DNA of 64,000 bases from Annona cherimola (lineage: Eukaryota > Streptophyta > Magnoliopsida > Magnoliales > Annonaceae), in the NCBI GenBank assembly GCA_030490835.1, contig CM059973.1, positions 56,734,008 to 56,798,007 of the forward strand, written 5' to 3'. Every line of letters starts with the position of its first letter. Within the stretch, counting starts at the first letter, position 1. The position numbers and the translations under genes are program-made. A model generated the notes under the pieces. It did not search any database, was not told where the DNA came from, and saw nothing but the letters and a program-made list of their open reading frames with translations. Positions 1-12,800 of this stretch are shown piece after piece.

Positions 1-1450
1 AATGATTTAGTTGAATTTTCATGATTTAGGGCTTATGTAGAGATGTTGGAAGATTGAAAATTTGGAGTTTTAATATAAATGGATGTAATTGATGAAATTC
101 AAGTGGTTAAAAGTGATTTTATATGATATTATGATGCATTGGGTGGAATTCCATGATTTTTGATTGATTTGGGCTTGATTTCCATATAATGCCTATGATA
201 TGTTCCACGAAATGTCTAAATGAGGCTAAATGTGTGAGAGTGATATATAACTGGGCATGTAAAACTTTGTAAATGTAAATGATATGTTGAGTATGTTTTG
301 AACATGTGGGACAATGAATCATTGGAAGCGAAACTTTTGATGGGAAATATGTGCATGAATTATATATTTCGAAATGTAGATTTGAATTTGGTTGCTTGAG
401 CTTGTAGATGATTTATGTTCATTTGTATAGCCCTCTTGTTGAGGGGAAAATAATTCTTTCTAGTTGAACCTAGTTGAGGCTAGAGTCGAGGAGGCTGAGG
501 ATGGGCTTGTACCTTGATACAATCGTATTTGGATAGGTTCCAACGCAGCTGGTGTCAGATATTGCATGTTACATGTTAATTGAATTGATTTGGGGTTAGT
601 CACTTTGATGACTGTTCGGTTATTTCTTTTGGCACAATTTTGTGAAAATACATGGTGGATATTTATGAAATGAGTATCGGTACGGTTTGTAAAATTTATG
701 ATGCTTGATTTTGGCATGGGCATGATGCATATGACATGAGCATTGCATATGCACAGTTTGCATAAGGTTGTTCATGGCCCTTGATGGATATGAGGTTGGT
801 TGGGTTTCATGAGTGTGTGAGCATGACATGATCGTGTGGGGCTAGTGATAGCCTAATATATGCATTGCATGTGGTGCATAACATATGATGGTTTTGACAT
901 GGGTTTGTCATTTGTTGTTACTGATCGCATCTATTTACTGAGTTTGCCCAACTCAAGAATTTTATTTTTGACATTTTTAGCAGGATTGGTATTGCAAGAG
1001 CCTAGCTATGAGCTAAGTCAGGTTTGATCTCGAGTTGAGGCAAATTGTGGCAGGTATAAGTTGTGTAGTTTTGGATTATGATAATTTAATGTTGATGTAT
1101 ATCTGAGAGATATACATATGTATGTATTATATAATGAGTTGTATATCATATATTCGCGATGTGGTTCATGAACATATGACTTGTTGAGGCCCTATTAATG
1201 TATTTGGGAATTATAAATGTGTATTTTACCTTCGTTGAGATGCGAATGATGAAAATAATTATAGTTTAATTGGTTTGTTTGCCATATGTCCAATTGATGA
1301 ATTAGTTGTGGATATCTAGCATTGCCACAGGTGGATTTTTATATACATGTGGTCCTTTGCTTTCGAAATTATAATAGATCCTAGGTAGATATTGCCGGAT
1401 CTCCCCCATAGCGACCACCAATACGAGGTGTTGGCCGACAGGGCGCTACA
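1..1450. mobile_element. Terminal part of a Ty3/gypsy-like LTR (element I), cut by the window edge
   Basis: This non-coding AT-rich stretch ends in GGGCGCTACA, the kind of terminus seen in plant Ty3/gypsy LTRs, and has an 'actgagtttgcccaactcaag' type block near 935-957 typical of such LTRs. ACATT follows directly at 1451-1455, and the same ACATTCAT context lies uninterrupted near 19456 in the other LTR of element G. Element I therefore inserted into G's left LTR with a probable 5-bp duplication. Whether it is a solo LTR or the end of a full element cannot be told from this window. The short reading frames inside it show no recognisable protein. Confidence 0.5.
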
Positions 1451-2417
1451 ACATTCATCCTTCACATTGTCTCAATATTTAAAATAATAATTACATTTCT
1501 TCACAAAAATATCATCTTAAAGTTATCTATCTGTTTTTCTTGTTTATATTCATCTCCATGGAAAATCCTCTTTTCTCTGGAGCCCGATCGCCTACTCCCT
1601 GGAGCTTATACCCATTTTTTTATATTTTTTTGAAAATTTCTCCTAAACAGTGTTAATCTAGGTGTATTTAACATTTGTATAAGTTTTTACCATTTTCGGA
1701 GTATTTTAGATATTTATTTTTAATTTTTGAAAATCAGTGGCATTTTAAGTAATTTTAAATAACTAAAATGCCACTGATTTTCAAAAATCAAAAATAAATA
1801 TCTAAAATACTCCAAAAATGGTAAAAACTTATACACATGTTAAATACACCTGGAATAACATTTTTATAAAAAAAATTTAAAATAAAAGTAAAAAAATGGG
1901 TATAAGCTCCCGGGAGCAGGGAACGCTGCCTGCTCCCGGGAGCAGGCGATTGGGCTCCCTTTTCTCTACCCTATTAAGGTTCAGAATTTCTAACCTTAAT
2001 TTCTTATTTTTATTCTAAATTTCTTCTGTACTATCACAATATATTAAATAGTGCAATAAATAAGAAAAATAAAGAAAGATTGAAAAGAACTTGCTTACCT
2101 TAGTTTCTATCTACTTTTTCTCAAATTCTTCAACTTCAAACCTAACTCACGAAATCCAAATCCACTAACCCTAAAGTTTTCTCTCCCTCCTCTCCTCTTC
2201 CACTCTCTCTCCTCCCCTTCGCTCCTTCTCCTCTCTCTCTTCTCTTTCTTCGGTTTTCTTTTTTTTTTTATTTTTTAAGCAACTGCTGTTGCACAACTTA
2301 GGAGTAAGTGAAGGGTTTTATGATTTTTAAATTTAATCCTTAATTTTAGTCAAATGTAAAAATGGTTAGTATATTTTAAAAAGTCTTTATGAATATATAT
2401 ACACATGGGGTTTCACA
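1451..2417 (-). repeat. Remnant of the left (3') LTR of Ty3-like element G
   Basis: The sequence from about 1451 is collinear with 19456-19993. Both contain 'ttctctacc(t/c)tattaaggtt', a CT-rich block, and the end 'tatatatacaca(t)ggg(g)tttcaca'. The TG...CA boundary at 2417 is followed by a polypurine-tract-like sequence on the minus strand (2418-2453), so this is the 3' LTR of a minus-strand element. It is interrupted by element I on the left and by a foldback MITE at 1579-1958. Its CT-rich stretch (2170-2260) is ordinary LTR leader sequence. Confidence 0.55.
1579..1958. mobile_element. 380-bp foldback MITE with a 9-bp target duplication
   Basis: The element starts GGAGCCCGATCGCCT and ends with the near-perfect reverse complement AGGCGATTGGGCTCC. 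It is flanked by the 9-bp direct repeat CTTTTCTCT (1570-1578 and 1959-1967). The related G LTR near 19590 lacks the insert and has one copy of the flank. Almost the whole element is one long inverted repeat: the block around 1660-1735 is mirrored around 1765-1850, so a transcript would fold into a long hairpin. The 9-bp duplication suggests Mutator-like mobilisation. The right arm has an extra short palindrome (TGCTCCCGGGAGCA) that the left arm lacks. Confidence 0.8.
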
Positions 2418-4360
2418 TTCTACCCACCTTACAAAATTTCTTCCTCGAAATTTAATTTATAGATGATGTAAATATCTTTCATCTCAATACTAATAAAATA
2501 TCACCAATTCTCAACATTATCTAAACATAAAATAATTTCAGTGAACTACTATGATTTTTTCAGTTTATTTCACAATAAATGCAAATCATCATTTTTCACG
2601 AACATCAATTATAACCACAATAATCTCTTGTATTCTCATATGCATCAACGATTTGAATAACTGGATAGAAAAATCAACTTCTCATACTCCAATAATTGAA
2701 TATAACGATAGAAAGAAAAGCTTTAAGTATTAGAACTTACCTATCTTACTTAAAATTTATCCTTAAGAACCGAGTTCAAATCCTATTTCAATTTATACAA
2801 CCCATGTTCACCAGCCCATCATAAGTTACATTCTGTCGCATATGCCCCAAAGCATTTGACATCATTAAGGTTCTACACATCTATTTATATATGATTTCTA
2901 GACATTGTGTCTCACTTAGGCATTTCATTAAATATCTCATAGGAAACATATGAAAATCAAATCAAACTCATTTAAAATCCATAGGATTGCACCCAACGTA
3001 TCATAATCTCCTGCAAAATCACTTTGAGTACAACATTTACATGCATTTTCACTAAAACCTGCAATTTCCAACACTCATACATTCTCTAAACAAGCCCCAA
3101 ATGATGAAAATCCACACAAGTCATTGAACAAAGTTGGTGACCTAAGTAACCATGAAAACGCACCATTTACAACCGAAATCTATGCTTAAATTCAAAAGAA
3201 ATCGACTACTTACCTCAAGTTCGATTTTCTCTCAAAATCTCTAAGATCCCAAAAGCTCTGTTTTCAAAATTACCATATCAAATTCATTCCCAAACCGCAT
3301 AAGCATAATTCAATTATGTTTAACATCATTCTCATACAAATCATGACTCTTGTCAATGTTCCCTAATCATTTTCATTATCTTTATTCTTTCAGGCTCAAC
3401 TACATAACTAGGCTAATTTCTATTATTCTATTCAATCTATCATTCAAATCTCACTCATCTAGTTCTCAGTAATTAGAATTTGCACATTTTTCCATAACTC
3501 ACAAATCTTTGACATAATTATTCCTCGATTCATAAAATCATACTATCTTGTGGCATCTTAGGATACATTATAAACATCACCATCAATTTATATATTTGCT
3601 AATACCTAGGTTATTACATTCTACCTTCTAAAAAACAATTTTCCTCCTCAGAACATGTAAATCAAATAATCCCAAGACATGGGCCTCATATTCTTTTAAA
3701 CTCATTAAGCATCTAAGATGCTCACAATCCAATCACCTCAATCAAGATCCCCTCTAAAAGAGGTTCTTATACACAACTCATCTCATCATCTTGCAGTATA
3801 CACATTTCGCAACTCAAGATGATTAACTCTACCCTTCCCATCAACTCATTATAATCATTGTCTATCATCATAGAATTTTCAAACTAATAGTAGATTCATA
3901 ATTAATTATTCTATTTTATTGAATTATCCAACCAACTCAAGTGCTTAATCCTCTTAATATTTAGTCGAACATTATCTGCCCAACGCATTCCATCTCATCG
4001 AGGACCAACTTGACGCTGAGGTTCTAAATCCCTCAATTTTAAGCCATCCAGTCAACGATAGGATTCAAAAGCATTAACTCATATAACATTTGATCGTATA
4101 CTAATCAAGCACAAAAAGTAGCACCTTTAATCAAAATTTTGTAATCAAGCCTCTATAACTAATACTTGGAATTTGATTCTCAAATTCTAAGAAAGAAACC
4201 AAAACTCAAACTGAGGAGCAAGCCCTCAAATATCCTCAAGTCATCAATCATAAACCATTACCGAAGACTAATTACTCTAAATTAATCTAGTATCTTGAAT
4301 AAATATCGGGAATCAACATCCCCATCTGAATCACGTCCAAAATGATCCTGAGGATTAATC
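2418..4360 (-). repeat. Left internal part of element G, non-coding
   Basis: No open frame of note. At 2418-2453 the minus strand reads as a degenerate 'CGAGGAAGAAATTTTGTAAG' plus GGTGGGTAGAATG motif, as found between pol and the 3' LTR of chromovirus-type Ty3 elements. A second copy of this arrangement occurs at 3619-3653, next to a possible LTR end at 3618 (minus-strand TGTAATAACCTAGG), so a second Ty3-like LTR may be buried here. The rest (3654-4360) is AT-rich sequence without recognisable genes. Element F is inserted at its right edge. Confidence 0.4.
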
Positions 4361-6013
4361 TGTTGGTCCAAGTTTGTGGCAAAATCCAAGAAGGAAGGGG
4401 TAAATTGAGTTTTTTTGAAATTCTAAAACTTAACCCCTTGCAAACTACGTCCCCTTAAATGAAAACTAAGAGAGAAATGGAGCAAATAGATAATAATCAG
4501 CAAACACAATAAATTATAGTGGTTAGAGACAACCCTCCCCATTCCACTCTTCTAAGAACATACCCTCATGTCTTAAGTTCCACTATATCAATCTACAATA
4601 TGCCTAGATCTCTTGTTCTCTTCTAGATTATAGCTCTAGGAGGCTTTTTATAATCACAACATAAGTAGATGGTGAGTCACACTCCAACTGTACCCTACTT
4701 GTCTTTACTTGGCTTTGATCTCCTACACCAAGCCAAGTAGTAATATAAGAGAATAAATTAAAAGAAATTTCTACACATTGAAGATTGTGTAGAGAGTACT
4801 TCAGCATAGAGAAAAACTTGGTCAAGTTTGAGATTGATGAAAAGCTTCAGCACTTGCAGTAAAGATTGTAGTTTTTCTTTTAGAGCACTTAATAATCTCT
4901 TAATTGCTTGTAAGTGGGAAGGTGAAGGCTCAATGAATGCTCTAGCTAACATTCCTCACTCCATCTAACGTACTTTAAATAATGGAGTAATTTTGAACAT
5001 TAGGAGGTAGGTGGCGTGCATTAAATATACCAACGTTTGAATTTTTTGACCGTTATGATTCAAGTTGCACATGAAGTAGATTTTGGGTGCGACTTCGCCC
5101 AAATTGCAAACTGGAGTCGACTTGGGTTGCGACTTTGGCTTTCTGCATTTCCTTCCTGAAGGTTTCCTCTTTGCTTTCAGCTTCAAGTTTCATCTGGGAG
5201 TTGACTTGGTCTAGAACTTGACCTAAGTCGTAAGTTAAGTTGACTTGTGTTGCAACTTCACTATACAATATGTTCTTTAGAATTTCAAGACTTCATAAAT
5301 TAAGTGCTTTAACAAATATGCTCTTATATCTTTAAGTTTCAACTTCATTTGTCTCAATATTCTTCAAATTTATTATGTACTTTTCTTCATCTTGAATTAT
5401 GTACTTGGACGTTAACCATTTATAGGTTCATCAATAATTTATGACATTTATCTTTGATTTAACAACATACAAGTTGCTTGAGCTTTTCTATTTGATCTTT
5501 GAGCTTGAATCTGCTTCTTTTGAGTCTGTTCAAGTCGAATATTGAGGTTGACTTGACTTGCAACTTGACCCTGGTCACCCAATTGAGTCGACTTCATCTG
5601 GGGCTTCACTTAAGTCGCACATTGAAGTCAACTTGGGATGCAACTTGATTTCATCAGATTCAGCATCAGAGGCCTAAAGCCTTCCAAGTTGAATGCAAAG
5701 TCGACTTAGGTTGCGACTGTCCTAAGTTGCAAGTGAAATCAACTTTAGATGCAACTTCGCCCGCTCACAGTCCACAACTGCAATGCTATAAAAATTAACG
5801 GTTGTAATCGATCATGGAGTCGACTTGGGTATGATTTGACCTAAGTCGATGCCTGAGTCAACTTGACTCTGCGACTTAACATGTTGTGACTTGTATTTTA
5901 AAATTTTCTAACTTAACACATTTCAACACATTTAGTACCTCTTAATTCTCAAAATTGAATTATTAATCATCAAAACATGGATTGTGGTTGATTTGCTAGT
6001 TTAATTTACAATA
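4361..6013 (-). repeat. 3' LTR of element F
   Basis: It starts TGTTGGTCC and ends ACAATA, a mutated CCAACA. Inside is the family's palindromic module array (AAGTCGAC, GTCGACTT, TGCGACTT), concentrated at 5050-5250 and 5530-5880. On the minus strand a polypurine tract lies directly inside the LTR (6014-6027, plus-strand 'atttcccccttttt'). The short frames in this LTR are translations of the array and are not genes. Confidence 0.8.
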
Positions 6014-6894
6014 ATTTCCCCCTTTTTGATAATTGACAAAAATAATTTGAGATTTACCTTTCTTTCATTTGTAAACTTGAAATTTGATGGGTTTGGAAGT
6101 TTTAAATAGTACTGGATCACTTCATCCATTGTTTACCATGAATAAGTATGATACGATTCACAAGATCACACAACACAAGATTAATATGCATATTCATTTA
6201 ATTTAAGCTATTCAATAACATATACCTTCATTGAGTTCAAGACATACATCCATTCAAGACATTTCATTTAAGAGTTCAATAAAAACCAAAATACCCTAAT
6301 TACATGCTACCCTTCCCAAAATGTAGCATGTAACTCTCAAACTTTCCACCTTTTTGTGAATCACCAAAGGTGGGACATGGGAAAGTGAAAAATATGAGAG
6401 ACTTTGTGAGAGATGAAAGGCGTTATTGGGTAAGATTCATTGTCTAGGGGTTTAGAATGAGGAGGGGATGAGGAATCATATGGTGTAAAAAAGGTAGTTT
6501 TGTTTTGGATAGTTGGGTGTGAAAGATATGGATCAAAATCTGAAAGGCTTAGAATGGGTTGATGGTGTTTGAACTCGGAGGCAAGGGTGTATTTGATGGA
6601 AGAGAGTTCTTATTCAAGCTTATCTTACCTAGTGTGCATATCTAAGAGAGAGATTTATGTTACTACAATCTTTTGAAATTCTGGTCTCCATAGCTTTTAA
6701 GTATTCTAGGAGAGCATTGGATGTGGATGGGTGAGATGGAGGATGAGCAACTGATCAATAGCTCTAGACCCATGGGGAGAGCATGAAGCACAGGATGTAG
6801 GTGATGCTAGTGCCCAAGGGATAAGTGAGGGTGGAACTTAAGAATGGATTGGCTCATGTGAAGCAAGGACCTCCCCCTCAATTGGTGCATCTTA
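6014..6894 (-). other. Polypurine tract, 3' untranslated region and decayed ORF3 end of element F
   Basis: The first 14 bases are the polypurine tract on the minus strand. The following stretch, to about 6350, is AT-rich non-coding sequence. From about 6360 to 6894 weak similarity to the C-terminal third of ORF3 is expected from position, but I see only short, broken frames. Confidence 0.5.
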
Positions 6895-7730
6895 TTAAGG
6901 AGCTTGTGGCTTAGGTGCTAATGGGGATCCACCATCAATTCTAGCATATACTTGTGCAGCCCTAAATGCCTCAATATTTATCTTCATCCTGGTCAGTACG
7001 GCTTTATTTATGGCATTGGTGGGTTTTAGCACTTCAAAATGCTCTCCCTCTAGATCAACATGATATGTCTCAAGAATCATGGTGATCCATGTTCCATAAG
7101 GTAGTATCCCTCGTGGATTATTCTTTTTGAGTTCCAAGGCTTTTAGAAACAACTGAGGCAAGTTAACCCTATATTTGTTTGTCACTTACATAATATTTCA
7201 GCCTCTTGAGGTTCAACTTGATTTTGACCTCCGCCTTTAGGATAGATGTAATAAACTATCAAGACTGTCAACACTCTCAACTGTGGTGGCAATTCCATGT
7301 AGTGAAGAAATTTAATGCCTGGATGGCATTTGTCACTCCTTATTAGTTGATTGTACATTCTGGTAAGAGTAAGGTCTTCGAGAATGGGGTCTTCACAATA
7401 TGGAACTCCAAGTATATGTCCTATCCTTAATAAAGCATTGGACTTACATGCTCTATGACCTTGACCAAGGTCAATTTCAATGCCTTTGACAAATATCTTT
7501 AACTCTTCTTGATTCCATAAGTAATAAAATTGCCTTGTCAATCTGTGTAGATCTTTCCATCTTCCTTTAATAGAGTCGTTGCTCATGGAGTAGACTCCAA
7601 ACCCTAAGTCGGGTTTGAAGCCAACTTCGCTTAGCCGAAGTCGATTTGGGCTAAGTGGAGTCAACTTGAGTCGCTCCACTGACTCAAGAGTGAATCCATC
7701 TAATTTGCTACCCGTTTTTCTCTCCAACAA
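6895..7730 (-). pseudogene. ORF3 fragment of element F (plant transposon-protein-like domain)
   Basis: Two overlapping frames (7182-7730, then 6895-7185) carry the core of ORF3. Landmarks are FYYLWNQEEL, FVKGIEIDLG, GVPY, MYNQL, HPGIKFLHYM, IYPKGGG, NPRGILPYGTWIT and FEVLKPTNAINKA. These match the same blocks in the intact ORF3 of element D. A frameshift near 7183 separates the frames. The N-terminal third is missing: the sequence upstream of FYYLW in the 7182-7730 frame is a translation of the GTCGAC-like array that normally lies upstream of ORF3, so a deletion joined the array to the middle of the gene. Function is unknown; see the D copy. Confidence 0.8.
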
Positions 7731-7744
7731 ATTTTATAATCATT

Positions 7745-9456
7745 TTAACACGTATATATATATTCATATAACAAATTTCAACAATTTTCATTAAATTTAC
7801 ATCATTCAATCAATTTCTTGCCAAATTGAAGCTTCAATATTAATCATTCTCATTTCTTTCATAATTTTATAAAATGATTTAATACCTAATGGTTAGTGAA
7901 AATATCTACAATTTGATCTTTAGTTTCAACATATTCCAAGAAATTTGGTTCTATCTTTGATACAAATGTAGAATACCCACATATATTTTGCATAGAGCTT
8001 CTAGTTTCCACACCGTCACATGTCTCCTATAAATTTCTCAATTTGATGGTCATTTTTGAATTTTAGATCTTTAGGATGTCTATAGAAAATATTACCTTCA
8101 CTTACCTCTTGATCTGCACTTTGATTTTTTTTGAGCTCTTCTCCCCCTTGCTTTCTCACTTATAGCTTACCAAAGTTCTTTAATAGATCATCTGCATCAC
8201 TAAGTTCATTCTCCTTTTTTGGAGTTGTATTAAATTCATCAAAGATAACATGTATACTCTTATACTACTTGAGTTCTCTTGTTGAAAATTCTATATGCTT
8301 TCCTAATGGAGTGGCTAAGAAATATGGACTCATCACTTTTGGCATCTAATTTTTCAAGGTTGTCATTTCCATTTTTCAATACATAGCATGTGCAACCAAA
8401 AACATGAAAATATAAAATATTCGATTTTCCACCCTTCCATAGTTCTAGGTTCTTTTCAAGATTGCTCTAATGGTTACTCGGTTCAAAAACATGACAAGTT
8501 GTGCTTATAGCTTTTCTCCAAAATTTCTTGGATAGTTTGCTTTCATTTAACATAATTCTAACCATCTCCTGTATAATTTTATTCTTTTATTCTAAACTCC
8601 ATTTTGTTGTGGAGTTCTTGGTGCAGAAAATGTATGGTGAATTCCCTTTTTATTGCAAAATTCTATAAATTATTTATTTTCAAATTCACCATCATGATCA
8701 CTTCTAATTAATATAATCGTATTCTAGTTCTTATTTTTCACCAACTTAGAAAACTAACAAACATAGAGAAGATTTCAAAAAAGTCATTAACAATGACATA
8801 AATATATTTCTTTCCTCCAAGGCTTAAAATATTAGATGGTCCATAAAGATCCATGTGGAATAACTCAAGTGGACTTGAAGTTGAGACTTCATCCTTCGGT
8901 AAAAATGATACTTTTGACTATTTGTATGTTTGATAAGCTTTGCAAATTTCTTCCTTGTCATATTTGAGCTTTGGTAAACTTTCTACCAAGCTCTTTTTTA
9001 CAAAATTTTGATATTTGACATATTTATATGCCCAAGTCTCTTGTGTCATACCCATGGATTATTATCAGCAGTTGATAAATACTTTCCATCCAATTTATCC
9101 AAGGACACCAAATATATATTTTTATGTCTTTTTCCACTAAAGACTATATGATCTCCATAAAAAATATTGCATATAGATGATTCAAATACAACTTTATAAC
9201 CTTTGTCACATAATTGGCTAATACCCATTAGATTGTATTTGAGTCCTTCAATAAATAAAATTTTCTTTATGCATGCATTTGAAATGCTATAAACATTACC
9301 TTTACCGCTTATTTTACCTTTTTTATTGTTTCCAAATGCAACAGTTCCACCGTTGCAGGGTTTAAGATCATGAAATAATGCTTTATTTTCAGTCATATGT
9401 CTTGAGCAGTGATTGTCCATAAACCAAGTATTGTTGGCTCTTGCTCTCGGACAAAC
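7745..9456 (-). pseudogene. pol: pol remnant of element F, RT and most of RNase H deleted
   Basis: The protease region is at 9046-9420 (frame beginning MDNHCSRHMTENK, then [13 protein letters not shown] and YLVSLDKLDGK). Degraded integrase follows to about 7950 with the KTRSS-QNICGY tail. At about 7940-7950 the sequence jumps from the integrase end (..SKIEPN) to the RNase H end (..[15 protein letters not shown]), so roughly 1.4 kb of RT and RNase H is absent. Multiple stops and frameshifts are present. It cannot encode a working polymerase. Confidence 0.8.
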
Positions 9457-9852
9457 CTATAAAAATAATCATATAAAGCTCATCTCTTTAGTACCTATCT
9501 CATGGGTCAATTTAGGTTAATAAGCATGTGAAGTTTATGTTATTCAAGTCTAGAAGGCATAAATCTAATATTTTTTGGTACCTAAACTAGTATAGCACCT
9601 TTGTTGTGTAATTTCTTAATTTTGCATTCATAAATTTTGTGACCAAACTTGTTGCAAAAATTGCATGCTCCATAAATTCTTTGGGGTGGACTCCATGTGC
9701 AAATTGGTTGGTAGAGTATCCAAGTCCTCTTCTACTTGTTTGGGTTGTTATGTTGAGAAACATTTTAACACTCCCTTCGGTAGAGAATTTTGCCAATGAT
9801 TCATTTAATGTTGTATTCTCTTTTTTCAACTCTTCGATTTCAGCTATCAAAG
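9457..9852 (-). pseudogene. gag: gag C-terminal part of element F
   Basis: The frame 9587-9877 encodes the coiled-coil end of gag (IAEIEELKKEN, LNESLAKFS, VKMFLNITTQTS) and reaches the second knuckle region (FATSLVTKFMNAKLRNYTT, shifted). The gag-pol junction of the family is recognisable at 9457-9494 (GTACTAAAGAGATGAG...TTTTTATAG). The N-terminal part continues at 13280 beyond the inserted LTR H. Confidence 0.7.
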
Positions 9853-12800
9853 TGTGACGCCTCAACCCAAGCATCAAAATGTGAACCTTACTTCGAGATC
9901 ATTTATTGATTGGTAAACATGAACAGGATTGTTGTCCTATCACATGACGGGTTTTCAACATGCACATACATTAATCATTCCCTCCATAGGAGTTTATCTC
10001 ATGGAGCTTAATCTCATTTTTTCACCAAATTGCCCTTTTTGGCCATCATCAAGCCCTGATTTACACATTCAATATTTATTTTCTACACATCATTTCCATC
10101 ATATAACATAAAACTTCATAACATTCATATCATATTAAAATATACATACATCACACATCGTCACTTTTTTCAACAATTTGACATATTTCAATCCACATCA
10201 CACATCAACTGTGTATAATTCCATATAAATGCAACATGTTTGCAAACATTCATTCCATAATACATCACCCTTCATATAGATGCATACAAAGGAATACAAT
10301 AGTATATTTCTTCATTTAACCTGTGCTTTTCCTCTGTAGCCATCATGTACCTGTCTTAGGGTTTGGAAAACAAATCGTGAGTATTAACTCAGTAAGCAAG
10401 CTGCATAGTTTTCAGGCAATAATTTTCAGGAAAAGTTTTCCTTGTATAAATAATTTTGAATAACCAACATACCCAACATGGGCATATCATGAATAATGCA
10501 ATGCATTATTATCAACATAATATGAACATCATATGATGGTACGCTAGTTAGGCAACCATCGCATCATCCTACTCTATCTCAGGGAGGGCACTGCTGGCCT
10601 TGACCTATTTTAGCAACTTGGTCACACTAGAGGGGGACAATCGGTCCGTTTACACCACTAAAGTGGACCTAGTTCCTAGTGCACCATGAATATAGATGTG
10701 CTAGCATGATTTTCATGAATATCCATTTGAACTATAATTTCTCAACATCATTTTAATGAAACAGTATTCAAGTTATTTTGCAAGAGTTATAGGAATGGTC
10801 ATCCTTAAATAAGTCCAAAGCATTTAGACATCCATTTACCAAATATGTTTCAAAGCATTTAAATATAAATTTGCAACATATTGTCAACATTTTCAGAAAG
10901 CAAGTTTTTCAAAAGTTTGCTTGCTTACCTAAATTCACTTCAGTCCATTTCTTCAACTTTTTTCTTACCTTTGCCTAGATACATGAGAATAACATTTCAT
11001 TTCATTTAGATAAAATTTCATATGCTTGCACATCTTATATTTTCCAACCCATATGATTTTACATTAACTTACTTAACCCACTTTTCTTTCAAGTTAGGTA
11101 TCAATTTTCCAATTCACACATTGGCATGACTTATGCATCCATAGCAACCATTCTTTTCATTTTAGTATCCTGATTTAGGGTAAGGTTACTCATTCATTAC
11201 AACCATTAAATTTAACTTAACATATGGAGATTTATCATCCACCATTTATCATTCAACACCCATACTTTACATTTTTCACATTGGTGCTCTTTCAAGGCAC
11301 TTACTTATGAGTTAGGGATATTAATTTCAATCCAAAGTTTTGAGATTTTATAATTTTCTCAAAACAGCCCTCTTTTCTCATTTCGCCATATTTCCCTTTC
11401 ATTTTTGCATATTAACTATGTATACATGTTCACTCCCCTTCCTTGTCATCCATACCCTTCATGTGCACCTTCTAATTATACGTTCATTATGTGTTAAGAA
11501 AGTTCATATAAAATAGAATTATTCTTCTCCATTTTGGCTTAGTATAACACTTGTTTGCATATTAATTAGGGTATAATCATGAAGTCAAAATCCCTTAATT
11601 AAATTCCTCAAAATGGTAACTTTTCCTTTCCATTTCTCCACCTTGGACATCCACATCAATATGTCATATAAAAAAGATTTTTGCATTTTCATTTCCACCC
11701 ATTTGGATGTCCATAATACTCCATTAATGGGCTATTTTACCCATACAATTTTTCATATATCTTGTTGTTTAAATCATGCACCAATTCTCGAATAGAATTT
11801 CCATCAAGTTGTCAATCTCATGTTTCACCCTTCTAAGGTCCATCATATAAGATTGGTTTAACATAAATTAAACATGAAAATAATTCACATAGTCCATACA
11901 TTATACATGCACAAAACAGCAACATTAAATTGAAATTAACAAAAATTCCAGCATGGTGTACTCATTGTAAACAACCCTAAATCCATACATAGCTTTCTTG
12001 AATGCTTGAATTGAATCTCCTAATTCATTTGATATTCAACAAACCTATCAAGGGTATATAATTCATCACTTAATATTCATAAATAAATTAATTTATGAAT
12101 CATTATTTGAGCTAGAAAATTGAGCAATTATTAAAACCAAACTTGGTTTAACACTTACTTGGAGTTGTTAGGTTTTGCTTCCACCTTGCCTAGCTTGATT
12201 CCTCCTTCCCTTCCTTTCCTCTTCTTTTTTTCTTCTTTTTCTTCCTTTCTCCTTCTTGCTTGGACATCCACCCTGTTGGACCTTTTTTGTCTCTCTATTG
12301 CTATCCACTAAGGGGACGTGCAACTGCCCAGCCCCTTCTCTTTTATAGTGGGATTTTTAACCCTCATTTTCCACCTCATTTTGAGGTTAATTAATTCAAT
12401 GTTTATCCTTTACATGTTCTTTCATATGTTCATCCATGTAAATTTCATTTTTTACACATTTTGTAAACACAAAAACTGCTCATTTTTGCTATCCACTTGA
12501 TCACGTCTAAGCTGTCCATCATTTTTGGCATTTGTGGCATTAAAACTACCCAAAATCCATGCATTTAACATCCCTAATGAGAATTCATGTATTTTTTGCA
12601 TTTTAAAAATTGCATACATCTGCCCAAAATTCCTCCTTAAGACACCTCATTTGCACCCTTAAATGCATTGACTTTTATATTAATGAAAAACCATTTTTTG
12701 AAGCAAAAAGTCAATTGGTTTTTTCACAAGTGGTTCAATATTTTCTTATGATAATTAGCTTAATCAAATCCATCCATACGATAGGTCACCTCACTTTAGC

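Noticed and set aside
2551..2733. 60-residue plus-strand frame, and similar small frames in 9929-13410
   Set aside because: Short, AT-driven frames inside LTR-like non-coding DNA, without similarity to each other or to known proteins.
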